A stretch of DNA of 64,000 nt, from contig JAAZOD010000020.1 in the NCBI GenBank assembly GCA_012797975.1, positions 1-64,000 of the forward strand, written 5' to 3'. A program made the position numbers and the translations under genes. Positions 39,883 through 47,922 of the stretch are shown piece after piece. How positions within the stretch are numbered: the stretch's first letter is position 1; the number at the start of each line of letters is the position of its first letter. The DNA is from Pelolinea sp. (GTDB lineage: Bacteria; Chloroflexota; Anaerolineae; Anaerolineales; Anaerolineaceae). The notes under the pieces are model-generated. The model searched no databases, had not been told where the DNA came from, and saw nothing but the letters and a program-made list of their open reading frames with translations.

Positions 39883-40407
39883 ATGATGCGGATACGCAAT
39901 TTCTCGAAAAAACTTATCTTTTTACTGATAGCCGTGGTCGGTATTTCCGGTTGCAATGTATCTAAATCACAATCACGGGTTGCAGCACAAACTGCACAGG
40001 TTACGCAGTTTGCGCCTACCGAGCACCCGGCGGTGGTTGAACTGCGCTCAGCGAGCGCCAGTCCGGAGAAACTCACTTTCGTTATTTCGATTTCAGGTTT
40101 GGATTTGGTCAAGGATTATACCGATCTTGAAAATGTCATTTGCCAGCCCTACCTTCGAACGGATGAGCATGTCCAGTTTTCGTCCTACTATCAGGAAAGC
40201 AGCATCCCACCTGAACCAGGAGATCCCATTCTCATCACCTATGAATATGGAATACAAGAATCAGATTTGGAACAATTGCATGTGCATGTGGATCTGACGA
40301 TAGGACCTTGTGGACCTGATCTGCAGGAAATGCTGGTAACCCCTTCCCCCAAGATCGACCTGATCGCGAATTACAGCTTTTCCTTTGTTGTGTCGGTCGA
40401 TAAGTAG
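39883..40407 (+). CDS. hypothetical lipoprotein
   Basis: A 174-residue exported lipoprotein with no recognised domain. The signal peptide ends in a lipobox VGISGC, giving lipid-modified Cys24, followed by a Gln/Thr/Ser-rich linker. The mature region looks like one beta-rich domain (VVELRSASASPEKLTFVISI, LITYEYGIQESDLEQLHVHV). GGGAGGAA directly precedes tandem start codons 39883 and 39886. The gene lies between two direct repeats of about 67 bases, as if it were a small cassette. Confidence 0.8.
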   Translation: MMRIRNFSKKLIFLLIAVVGISGCNVSKSQSRVAAQTAQVTQFAPTEHPAVVELRSASASPEKLTFVISISGLDLVKDYTDLENVICQPYLRTDEHVQFSSYYQESSIPPEPGDPILITYEYGIQESDLEQLHVHVDLTIGPCGPDLQEMLVTPSPKIDLIANYSFSFVVSVDK

Positions 40408-40487
40408 ATCTTCTCCAACTGACCCGTTGGTCTTCTGTGATTGGAGGTATCACGATCGTGTCAATGAAAAAAGAATCATTGAAATTG

Positions 40488-40557
40488 GTTCACTGTGATC
40501 GGGATTCGAGAATGCAGGGTGGGTGACCAATTCTTCGCTGCGCTCAGAATGACAACC
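40488..40557 (+). repeat. direct repeat, right copy
   Basis: GGTTCACTGTGATCGGGATT through CAGAATGACAAC, closely matching the copy at 39680. It includes CTTCGCTGCGCTCAGAATGAC, which is better preserved here than in the left copy. It fills much of the gap 40408-40631. Confidence 0.75.
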
Positions 40558-40631
40558 TTCCCCCTTCATTTTTTCACATGCGAAAACAGAGGATAAAAGA
40601 TTGGTGGGTTCTCAACCCACTACAACCTACC

Positions 40632-41024
40632 TTATCTGTTCTGTTTCAAGTATCCATGAATTTCACTATTCAGATCGAAGATCTTTTTTATCAGAAAACC
40701 ATTCAATACCAGCAGGAAGAGCAGACATATTTTGATAGGGTCGTAGGTGGAAAAGCTGATGCCATTGGCAAAGAAGTCATTGACAATGGAAACAACCGTA
40801 GGCAGAAATATAATGGCAATACCGATACTGGCAATGAACAGCGGGATCACTTTTGTGCTCCGCATTTGTTTTAATTCCACATACTGCCTCTGAATGTTAA
40901 CAGGATCTACGTCAGGAGGCCAATCATGATCGTGAAAATAAGTCTGCATCTCTGGATACCATAGACTGTAGAGAGCGGTGATGGCAGCGAAAATCAGACT
41001 GTACGCGCCAAGCAAGTCGCCCAT
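40632..41024 (-). CDS. hypothetical three-segment membrane protein
   Basis: Unrecognised 130-residue protein with hydrophobic segments near residues 5-22, 60-82 and 95-115. Between the first two lies a charged stretch rich in Asp and Pro (HDHDWPPDVDPVN). It begins 7 bases after the stop of the upstream gene (41032-41610), so the two are almost surely cotranscribed. The pairing of a soluble helical protein with a small membrane protein recalls effector pairs of defence or toxin systems, but no known family is recognised. Confidence 0.7.
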   Translation of the reverse strand: MGDLLGAYSLIFAAITALYSLWYPEMQTYFHDHDWPPDVDPVNIQRQYVELKQMRSTKVIPLFIASIGIAIIFLPTVVSIVNDFFANGISFSTYDPIKICLLFLLVLNGFLIKKIFDLNSEIHGYLKQNR

Positions 41025-41031
41025 GATACCC

Positions 41032-41610
41032 CTATACTTTGGCTTTCAAGCCATATTCTTTACACAAAGCACGATATGTGTTGAGCTGGATCTGGTAACT
41101 GGCGGAGCAATGTGGGCGCAGGGAAAGGGATGGCAAGGTCACATCCAGACCAGCGATCTTCTCATTGATCAAATCAATGAAGAAGCGTGAGTTGTTGTTG
41201 ATCACAAGGAGAATTTCGGTCTTCTTGGAAGAAAGCACAATGGTATCTTCCACCAGTTTGGAAATGGTACGGTTGATGATCTCTTTGAGTACGTACTGGT
41301 ACTTGGAGACGACTGAGCGCAGCAGTGCACGGCTCTGGGTAGTGGTAGTTTGAAAGATGCGGCTGACCATCTCTTCGTTAGGCAGAATGTTTGTGAAACA
41401 GCGGTCGATAAGCAAGCACAAGCGGTAGACACGCATGTCAGTGCCGCTGGAGAACACTTTGCTGCCGAGAATCATTTTCGTGTATTCTTCCATAGCGGCG
41501 GATGAGATGGCTTCGAGCTTTTTTTTGAAAGTAGTGGTGGAGCAGTTGAGGATGGCGGCTAACTGTTTTTCTTCGTCCGATGAAAGAGCAATGGAAGTTG
41601 TTATATCCAT
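41032..41610 (-). CDS. hypothetical helical protein paired with a membrane protein
   Basis: Unrecognised protein of 192 residues, mostly helical. The N-terminus (SSDEEKQLAAILNCSTTTFKKKLEAI) could form a helix-turn-helix. The middle has VYRLCLLIDRCFTNILPNEEMVSRIFQTTTTQ and the end ASYQIQLNTYRALCKEYG. GGGAGAG four bases before the ATG at 41610 fixes the start. It is the first gene of a two-gene unit with the membrane protein at 40632. It borders the AT-rich defence-type block at 41.7-44.9 kb. Confidence 0.7.
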   Translation of the reverse strand: MDITTSIALSSDEEKQLAAILNCSTTTFKKKLEAISSAAMEEYTKMILGSKVFSSGTDMRVYRLCLLIDRCFTNILPNEEMVSRIFQTTTTQSRALLRSVVSKYQYVLKEIINRTISKLVEDTIVLSSKKTEILLVINNNSRFFIDLINEKIAGLDVTLPSLSLRPHCSASYQIQLNTYRALCKEYGLKAKV

Positions 41611-41891
41611 AATTCTCTCCCATAGTTTATCGAACATATTCCGATGTATTGATTATACAGAGTAAGGGAATGGAATTCTATTTGATAGCAAAATAAAAGG
41701 GACTGGTTTAAGGCAAGAGTAAACCATAATCTGACCATTATTTGTAAACTCCTCGACAAGAGAGATAGTGAAAGGTTAAGGAAAGGTCAAAAACTATGAG
41801 TCTAAATTTGATAAAGTTAGTTATACTGATAGTTGTGGGATAACAATGCTTTTCACAAGTAATTAAATCATAAACTATGTGGTTGGTAAAA

Positions 41892-43085
41892 ATGGTGAAA
41901 GTGAATCCAACAATTCTTCGATGGGCACGTGAGACAGCAGGAATCAATATCGATGATGCTTGTCACAAATTGGGTATTAATGAAACCAAGAAGTTAACTG
42001 CTCGTGAAAGACTTTTAGTATTAGAAGAAGGTACTATTGAACCAAGCAGACCAATGTTGGTTAAAATGGCGAAACATTATCACAGGCCACTTATCACATT
42101 CTATATGGAAGGACCACCAATAAAGGGAGAACGAGGACAAGATTTTCGGTCTCTTCCAATAAGTTATCCCAATGAAGATATAGCTCTAGTTGATGCATTA
42201 TTGAGAGATATCATTGCAAGACAGAGTATTGTGCGAGCGGCGCTTGAGGATGAAGAGGAGACTGAAAAATTAAATTTTGTAAGTTCGGCGAAAATGTCTG
42301 ATGGGGTACCTCGATTAGTAGATTTTATAAAAGAAATCCTTAAATTTAATATTAATGATTTTTATAAAAAAGATTCTATTGCAAATGCATTTGCATATAT
42401 TAGGACATGTATTGAATCGAAGGGCATTTTTGTTTTGCTAATTGGAGACTTGGGAAATTACCATACTGATTTAGATATCAAAGCTTTTCGTGGGTTTGCT
42501 TTAGCAGATAATTTTGCACCTTTTATTGTTATTAATGATAACGATTCCAAAGCGGCTTGGTCGTTTACATTAATGCATGAATTAGCTCATATATTTCTTG
42601 GGCAAACAGGAATCAGTGGAGCATCTGATGATTTTCAAGAAGAACGTTTCTGTAATGATGTAGCTGGAAAATTACTCTTACCTGATGAGGAATTAAAACG
42701 ATTAGAGATTAAAGATGTTACAAATAAGAGTGATTTGATGATGCAAATCACCGCTTTTGCTAATGACAGAAATCTTAGTTGTTCTATGGTTGCTTACAAT
42801 TTATATTTAAGCGGAGAAATTAGTCAAAGCACTTGGCTTGATTTGAATGATGCCTACCGAAATTTATGGGAAGAAAATAAAAGAAAAAACAGAATCCAAA
42901 GTAACGAGGGGGAGGGAGGGCCAAACTATTACATAATTCGAAAACACCGATTAGGAAAAAGCCTAACAAGTTTCACGCAAAGAATGCTTGCTGGTGGAAT
43001 GATAACAACATCTGAGGCTGGGAAAATTTTAGGACTAAAACCCCAAAATGTACAGAGACTGTTTGAGGTACAGAGTTGGAAATAA
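41892..43085 (+). CDS. XRE-family regulator with ImmA/IrrE metallopeptidase domain
   Basis: Antitoxin-like regulator of the Xre-COG2856 type, 397 residues. The N-terminal helix-turn-helix begins VNPTILRWARETAGINIDDA. The zinc peptidase motif HELAH is at residues 229-233 (LMHELAHIFLG), with a downstream NDVAGKLLLPDEEL segment. The C-terminal part (RMLAGGMITTSEAGKILGLK) may be a second small helix-turn-helix. The start at 41892 matches the family N-terminus (MVKVNP); 41877 is possible. The toxin-like DUF4411 gene follows after 15 bases. Codon use is AT-rich compared with flanking genes, which suggests transfer. Confidence 0.93.
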   Translation: MVKVNPTILRWARETAGINIDDACHKLGINETKKLTARERLLVLEEGTIEPSRPMLVKMAKHYHRPLITFYMEGPPIKGERGQDFRSLPISYPNEDIALVDALLRDIIARQSIVRAALEDEEETEKLNFVSSAKMSDGVPRLVDFIKEILKFNINDFYKKDSIANAFAYIRTCIESKGIFVLLIGDLGNYHTDLDIKAFRGFALADNFAPFIVINDNDSKAAWSFTLMHELAHIFLGQTGISGASDDFQEERFCNDVAGKLLLPDEELKRLEIKDVTNKSDLMMQITAFANDRNLSCSMVAYNLYLSGEISQSTWLDLNDAYRNLWEENKRKNRIQSNEGEGGPNYYIIRKHRLGKSLTSFTQRMLAGGMITTSEAGKILGLKPQNVQRLFEVQSWK

Positions 43086-43100
43086 AAAAATAGGGGATTC

Positions 43101-43610
43101 ATGCTTTATTTACTTGACGCAAACGTTCTTATTGATGCAAATCGAGACTATTATCCTTTGGATAGAGTGCCAGAATTTTGGGAATGGCTGATTTTCCAAG
43201 GTACCAATGGAAACATAAAAATTCCGATTGAAATCCATGAGGAAATAAAAGCGGGGAGAGATGACGATCCTTTAACAAGATGGATTAGGTCACAAAGAAC
43301 TGTGGGCTCAATGTTGTTGAATGAAGAAGTAAATCTTTCTCTTATACGAAAAGTAATTAAAGATGGATACGCGGAAAATTTGACAGATAATGAGGTAGAA
43401 GAATTAGGTCGCGATCCATTTTTAATAGCTTATGCTCTTAGCGATAATAACGGAAGAAGCATTGTAACCACCGAAATTTCAAGACCGAATAGGCAAAGGA
43501 CGAAACGTCACATTCCTGATGTGTGTATGAAATTAAATATTAATTGTGTTAATACTTTTGAATTAACAAGAACACTACAATTTAGTACTCATTGGAATAA
43601 TAACCCTTAG
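43101..43610 (+). CDS. DUF4411 PIN-like toxin-type protein
   Basis: A 169-residue PIN-fold RNase-like protein. It starts LYLLDANVLIDANRDYYPLDRVPEFWEWL, with the first acidic residue of the PIN site, and contains GRDPFLIAYAL and VTTEISRPNRQRTKRHIPDVC later. DUF4411 genes are commonly found downstream of XRE-ImmA genes and have been predicted as toxin-antitoxin pairs. The same order is seen here with a 15-base gap. Nuclease activity is inferred from the fold. Confidence 0.92.
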   Translation: MLYLLDANVLIDANRDYYPLDRVPEFWEWLIFQGTNGNIKIPIEIHEEIKAGRDDDPLTRWIRSQRTVGSMLLNEEVNLSLIRKVIKDGYAENLTDNEVEELGRDPFLIAYALSDNNGRSIVTTEISRPNRQRTKRHIPDVCMKLNINCVNTFELTRTLQFSTHWNNNP

Positions 43611-43674
43611 TCTCTGAATTATCATTCACTTTTTAAAACCACACCATAATAATGATATATAGAGATAGAAGTAA

Positions 43675-44610
43675 CTATGACTTTAGTAAATCAAGTGTGA
43701 TCTCATCAAAATAATCAGAATCCAATTCTTTAATCTCATATTTGTTTCTTGTTGTAACCCCGATCCCGAAATCAATCATTAAATCCGCTAAACGGTCACC
43801 ATCAATAAGAACCACTTTTTTATTTAAACCATCTACATATTCGTGAGCTCTATCTGTGAAATTTGCCGTAGTGATAAAAATACCTTTATTTGCTCTTTTT
43901 CCTTCAAGAGCTCCAACAAATGCCTGAACTTCTGGGCGTCCAACACTTTTATCTTTTTGCCATTTTTTTGCTTGAATATATATACTATCCAACCCAAGTC
44001 GGTCTTCATCAATTATTCCATCAATTCCCTCGTCACCAACTTTTCCAACTGCTCGTGCTGCATCAGATTGTGTTTCGCCATAACCCATTGCTACTAAAAG
44101 TTCAACAACGAGTTTCTCAAAGAAAAAAGAGGAACTTTTTAAAATTTGTTCTAAAAGATTATCTGCCAAATCATTTCTTATTTTTTGATATGAATTTTCA
44201 GGTAATTCTTCAGGTGTAAATTCTTCCTGCTCACTCTCAGTATTACTAGAAACTATTCTCCTTTTGCTCCTTTTTCTAAATTCTATGAATTCAGGAAAAT
44301 GGGATAGATATGCATTGTCAATTTTTTGGAGATTTTCATTTAAAGACAATTTTCCACGTTCAGTTATCCGAAAATGTCCTCTTCTAGGATATTCAATTAA
44401 TTCAGATTTTTTTAAATATGTTCTTGCCCACCCAACTCTATTTGTAAATGTAGCCTGTTTTCCACTTGGCAAGAGTTCTTTTTTTTCGCCATCAGTCAGT
44501 TTAAAATATTTTGCTAACTCTTCGGTAGTATTATTAATCTCGTGGATTTCTCCATCACTCGACAATTTTAATAACGGCAACATGATTGATTGATAATCTG
44601 GGATGGTCAT
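43675..44610 (-). CDS. mrr: Mrr-type restriction endonuclease
   Basis: Type IV-like restriction enzyme that cuts modified DNA, 311 residues. The N-terminal Mrr_N winged helix runs over about residues 1-90 (LKLSSDGEIHEI, NRVGWARTYLKKSELIEYPRRGHFRIT). The C-terminal PD-(D/E)xK domain is in GDEGIDGIIDEDRLGLDSIYIQAKKW, with the acidic and lysine residues in place, and GALEGKRANKGIFITTANFTDRAHEY follows. The gene is AT-rich and convergent with the DUF4411 gene, forming one defence block. Confidence 0.95.
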   Translation of the reverse strand: MTIPDYQSIMLPLLKLSSDGEIHEINNTTEELAKYFKLTDGEKKELLPSGKQATFTNRVGWARTYLKKSELIEYPRRGHFRITERGKLSLNENLQKIDNAYLSHFPEFIEFRKRSKRRIVSSNTESEQEEFTPEELPENSYQKIRNDLADNLLEQILKSSSFFFEKLVVELLVAMGYGETQSDAARAVGKVGDEGIDGIIDEDRLGLDSIYIQAKKWQKDKSVGRPEVQAFVGALEGKRANKGIFITTANFTDRAHEYVDGLNKKVVLIDGDRLADLMIDFGIGVTTRNKYEIKELDSDYFDEITLDLLKS

Positions 44611-44894
44611 TTTTATCTCTCCCTCTAATTAAAAAGATTTTAAATTTTTTAATATCCCTCGAAAAATCATTCGATACGTAATTATATCCTTTGCATCATA
44701 AAACATTCCTATTTTGACACTTTGTGTTTTTCTTTTCTCTCTTATTAGTGCAGCACATAAAACATTATTACTATAGCCAGTGCCGACACTCTCGGGCGCC
44801 TAGTAGGAGGAAACGCAATTCATCCTCAAGCTGATTATCACGTTCATGGTATTAATTCAATCCTGTTGAAATAAAACAAGTTTTTTGAAATAAA

Positions 44895-45305
44895 CTATGG
44901 GGTTTCTTTCTTCTTGATATTCAACAAATGCACCCTGAACGGAATGGAATGGATGCAGTTGCCATCCAGGAACAGCAGCAGATGGTATTCCCCTGCTTCG
45001 AGCAGATCGATGCCGTAAAAGGCGTAGATCATGGTCAGTTTGATGACCTTGCCCGCGCTGCCCTGCTGCTTGACCTCCTGCACGATGCGTTTGGTGATCT
45101 CCTTTTCAGAAGGCGATGAGATGACCACTTCCAGTTTGAACGTTTCACTGTCAACCTTGTCCAGTTCCAGAATGGTGAAAAGCTGCTGATATTTGGCGGG
45201 GAACTGCAGCACATTGATATCGGTGAACATACCGATGATGCTGGTCTTGCCCGCCACATCCTTATACGCGTAATCGCACAGGTACATCCAATTGATCTTT
45301 GGCAA
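44895..45305 (-). CDS. DUF6941 family protein with TTG start
   Basis: A 136-residue protein recalled as DUF6941: it opens KINWMYLCDYAYKDVAGKTSIIGMF and has a beta-rich body with QFPAKYQQLFTILELD and GEYHLLLFLDGNCIHSIPF. Function is unknown; it may be a small beta-sandwich binding protein. No ATG is available near the N-terminus. GGAGGTGAC at 45308-45316 on the reverse strand points to TTG at 45305 as the start, not the upstream TTG at 45326. The gap 44611-44894 before it is AT-rich with a short GC-rich patch and shows no gene. Confidence 0.82.
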   Translation of the reverse strand: MPKINWMYLCDYAYKDVAGKTSIIGMFTDINVLQFPAKYQQLFTILELDKVDSETFKLEVVISSPSEKEITKRIVQEVKQQGSAGKVIKLTMIYAFYGIDLLEAGEYHLLLFLDGNCIHSIPFRVHLLNIKKKETP

Positions 45306-45370
45306 AGTCACCTCCTGCAGTGACAAGCATAATCATACCGCGAGAGGGAGGAAAGCGCACAGCCCTTTCT

Positions 45371-45411
45371 AAAAAAAACAGCACAGGACATTTTTAGGGA
45401 TGTCCTGTGCT
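45371..45411 (-). terminator. strong intrinsic terminator after the rhomboid gene
   Basis: A perfect stem AGCACAGGACA/TGTCCTGTGCT (45380-45390 and 45401-45411) followed on the reverse strand by GTTTTTTTT. Confidence 0.85.
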
Positions 45412-45458
45412 TGGAGGGTTGTAAGCTTACTCAGCTCACAAGAGAGATCGCTCTCTCC
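45371..45458 (-). ncRNA. candidate small RNA with own promoter and terminator
   Basis: On the reverse strand TTGGAA (45492-45487), a 17-base spacer and TACGAT (45469-45464) would start an RNA near 45458. The RNA shows two hairpins (AGAGAG/CTCTCT; GTGAGCT/AGCTTAC), a CCCTCC single strand, and ends in a 12-bp stem (AGCACAGGACA arm) followed by eight T. No ORF of note exists. It could be an independent sRNA or the 3' end of rhomboid mRNA. Confidence 0.4.
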
Positions 45459-45500
45459 CCTTCATCGTATCATAAAAGAAGTCCTATTCCAATCTCATCC

Positions 45501-46196
45501 TTACCAGCGTGGTGAAATCTGATCGTCTGCAGAATACGGAGCGGTCTTTTTGGCAAAAGCGCGCACCAGGAGCATGCCGAACAAGAAACCGCCAATGTGT
45601 GCCCACCATGCCACACCCCCCGCGGTGCCGGAGCCGATCACAAAGGAAGAGAAACCGGAGAAGACCTGCATGAGGAACCAGATCCCCAGGTATACAATGG
45701 CTGGCAAGCGGATGAATCCGCCAAAGATGAAAATGGGGATGAAGGTGACCACGCGCGAGGCGGGGAACAGCACAAAATAAGCGCCCATCACTGCGGCGAT
45801 GGCACCGCTGGCGCCCAGGGTTGGGACGGTGGAAGCGGGGTCAAAAACAAACTGCAGCAAAGCGGCGCTGAGACCACCGAGGACATAAAAGAGCAAATAA
45901 CGAAAAGAACCCAGCCGGTCTTCGATGTTGTCGCCAAAGATCATCAAGAACCACATGTTGCTGAGCAAATGATACCAACTGCCGTGCAGGAACATGTGCG
46001 TGATGAAAGGCAGCAGGGTGGAGGGATGGCTCAGGTTGATGCTGGCGGGGGTCAGCGCGTAAGAAGCTACGAACCCGTTGGAAAAATTGGCCGGCGAATA
46101 ATATTCCACCAGAAAAACCAGCACGTTGGTAATGATGATCAGCCAGTTCATGATGGGGAAATGGGTTGTGCGTTGCGTATCACGGATCGGAATCAT
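45501..46196 (-). CDS. rhomboid-family intramembrane serine protease
   Basis: Membrane protease of 231 residues with six or seven membrane helices. The catalytic pair is Ser130 in LGASGAIAAVMGAYF and His200 in WWAHIGGFLFG. The structural HGSWYHLLSNMWFL block is at about residues 71-84. The family usually begins MIPIRD, so ATG 46196 is chosen; a GTG at 46205 is an alternative. It probably cleaves membrane-anchored proteins; substrates are unknown. The downstream region carries a strong terminator. Confidence 0.95.
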   Translation of the reverse strand: MIPIRDTQRTTHFPIMNWLIIITNVLVFLVEYYSPANFSNGFVASYALTPASINLSHPSTLLPFITHMFLHGSWYHLLSNMWFLMIFGDNIEDRLGSFRYLLFYVLGGLSAALLQFVFDPASTVPTLGASGAIAAVMGAYFVLFPASRVVTFIPIFIFGGFIRLPAIVYLGIWFLMQVFSGFSSFVIGSGTAGGVAWWAHIGGFLFGMLLVRAFAKKTAPYSADDQISPRW

Positions 46197-46283
46197 AAGC
46201 ATCACTTTCGGGTAAAGTTTATTGATTTCTCCATTATTAGAAGCTATGAACTTTGTAAGAGAATCGTTCTTTAATTATAGACA

Positions 46284-47441
46284 TTATGCGTCGGGTGAGA
46301 GCATGAAAAACAGCTCCCAGGAACCGTCTTCTTTTTGGTCGAAAAGGGAGTTTTCATCTGCCAGCACGATCCAGGTGTTGCCCGGTTTAAGCGGGAAGGG
46401 CTGACCGGTGCCATCGAAGAATTGGATGGGCGATTGATCGTTGGGCACTTTCCACTGTCCTTCGAACCGTTGTCCATCGCGATAGAAGACAGCCCGTTTT
46501 CCTTCGATATTCTTCATGATCTCAATTTCATAGCGGCTGGGAGAGTCTTCAATGTAATGGGCGAACAGGATGATGACATTATCAAATGCCAGTTGCTGGC
46601 CGGTGACCCGATCGACCAGCGGGATCATCCACAGATCCCCCTCATTTTCGTCGCCCTCCATTTGTTCGATCCAACGCAGATAGGTGCCGGAAGCAGCGTC
46701 AAATTTCCACTCGGCGCGGTTGTAATAGTTGAAAAGAACATTGACCTGTTCGGCGGGGGTCCCACCAGCGGGCACCTGCTTGCTGAACAGCATGCCCTGC
46801 AGGTCCGGCGTTCCACCCTGGTCAATGTCATGCTCCTTTGCATAGGCGCTGATGGCAGCGGAATCGGCGAAAACCCCCACCACACTGTGAGTATCTTCGC
46901 CGCAAAAAGCCGGGCAGGGTGCTTCTTGAAATGAAATCGCCCGCTCTCCCAACGCCTGTACCAGATAAGCATCCGTATCCTCATCCGCACTGCCGTAACT
47001 CAAGATGCCCCCGTATAAGCGCACCAGCTCGGCATCCACAAACCGCCCGGAACGCACCGGTCCGATGCTGGGGCTATCATTTCCATAATAAACAGCGAGA
47101 AAACGGTTGGTGCCGTTGCCGATGTAATAGTCAAAGACCAGATCGGCAAAAGAAAGACCCGCATGCGGCCTGCCGCTGCGCGGATAATTGGCAACCTTCA
47201 CCATCACCGGCATCCGATCCAATATGGACGGATCCTGGACCGGCAAACCGGTAAGCGGATCGACAAGCGGTCGCGGGGTAGCAGTGGGAGATGCGGTTTG
47301 AGAAGGATCGCTTTGCGTGGATGTGGTGAATGGGGTTGGCGAAGCCACAGAAACCGATTGGCCCGCCGCATGTGAACCGCAGCCAACCAGAAGCAAGCTA
47401 ATCGTACTTGTGAGAAGGACCTTTTTTATGCTATTCATCAT
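46284..47441 (-). CDS. DUF3048 family lipoprotein (YerB-like)
   Basis: Exported lipoprotein of 385 residues. The signal peptide ends in LLLVGC (lipobox), followed by a Ser/Thr/Pro-rich linker, and the DUF3048 N-terminal domain (DPLTGLPV, RMPVMVKVANYPRSGRPHAGLSFADLVFDYYIGNGTNRFLAV, IGPVRSGRFVDAEL). The C-terminal domain (GQRFEGQWKVPND, PFPLKPGNTWIVL) also fits. Bacillus YerB belongs to this family; the biochemical role is unknown. A TATAAT at 47460-47455 lies 13 bases before the tandem start codons 47441/47438, giving a very short leader. Confidence 0.93.
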   Translation of the reverse strand: MMNSIKKVLLTSTISLLLVGCGSHAAGQSVSVASPTPFTTSTQSDPSQTASPTATPRPLVDPLTGLPVQDPSILDRMPVMVKVANYPRSGRPHAGLSFADLVFDYYIGNGTNRFLAVYYGNDSPSIGPVRSGRFVDAELVRLYGGILSYGSADEDTDAYLVQALGERAISFQEAPCPAFCGEDTHSVVGVFADSAAISAYAKEHDIDQGGTPDLQGMLFSKQVPAGGTPAEQVNVLFNYYNRAEWKFDAASGTYLRWIEQMEGDENEGDLWMIPLVDRVTGQQLAFDNVIILFAHYIEDSPSRYEIEIMKNIEGKRAVFYRDGQRFEGQWKVPNDQSPIQFFDGTGQPFPLKPGNTWIVLADENSLFDQKEDGSWELFFMLSPDA

Positions 47442-47486
47442 CGTGCACAGGTGCATTATAACGAAAAATAGAAGCCTGCCCACAAG

Positions 47487-47492
47487 TATAAT
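47487..47492 (+). promoter_or_regulatory. -10 box before the cobalamin-binding gene
   Basis: TATAAT with the predicted RNA start near 47499 and a GGAAGAGGAAG ribosome site before the ATG at 47510. Confidence 0.5.
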
Positions 47493-47509
47493 TGAAGGAA
47501 GAGGAAGCC

Positions 47510-47911
47510 ATGGAAGAAAAGAAGATACGCGTACTGGTTGCGAAACCTGGTTTGGACGGGCATGACCGGGGTGCCAAGATCATTGCACGGGCGTTACGCG
47601 ATGCCGGCATGGAGGTCATCTATACGGGGCTGCGCCAAACCCCCGAGATGGTCATTCAAGCGGCGCTGCAGGAGGATGTGGATGTGATCGGGCTTTCCAT
47701 TCTTTCCGGAGCCCACATGTCGCTCGTGCCGCGCATCCTGGAATTGAAGAAACGAGCCAAACTGGATGATGTGCAGGTTTTTCTGGGCGGCATCATTCCC
47801 GAAGCGGATGCAAAGGTGCTGCTCGAGGAGGGCGTTAAAGCGGTGTATGGGCCCGGCACATCCACCACACAAGTAGTGGAAGATATTCGCGGCCTGTTCG
47901 GAAAAGCATAG
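47510..47911 (+). CDS. mcmA2: methylmalonyl-CoA mutase cobalamin-binding subunit
   Basis: Small stand-alone B12-binding subunit of 133 residues. The cobalamin motif DxHxxG is in [12 protein letters not shown] near residue 17 (His supplies the lower ligand). Later SxL and GG motifs are present as LSILSGAH and FLGGIIP. Such split small subunits occur in archaea and several bacteria. The large catalytic subunit is not in this window. MeaB follows 11 bases later, as is common for this complex. GGAAGAGGAAG precedes the ATG. Confidence 0.93.
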   Translation: MEEKKIRVLVAKPGLDGHDRGAKIIARALRDAGMEVIYTGLRQTPEMVIQAALQEDVDVIGLSILSGAHMSLVPRILELKKRAKLDDVQVFLGGIIPEADAKVLLEEGVKAVYGPGTSTTQVVEDIRGLFGKA

Positions 47912-47922
47912 CAGGTTTGTGC

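Noticed and set aside
39680-40557. CRISPR array or insertion sequence
   Set aside because: Only two copies about 800 bases apart with a gene between them; no terminal inverted repeats, spacers or transposase.
44640-44890. A possible gene remnant with a GC-rich patch between mrr and DUF6941
   Set aside because: No ORF, stem or family pattern could be supported; it is left unannotated.
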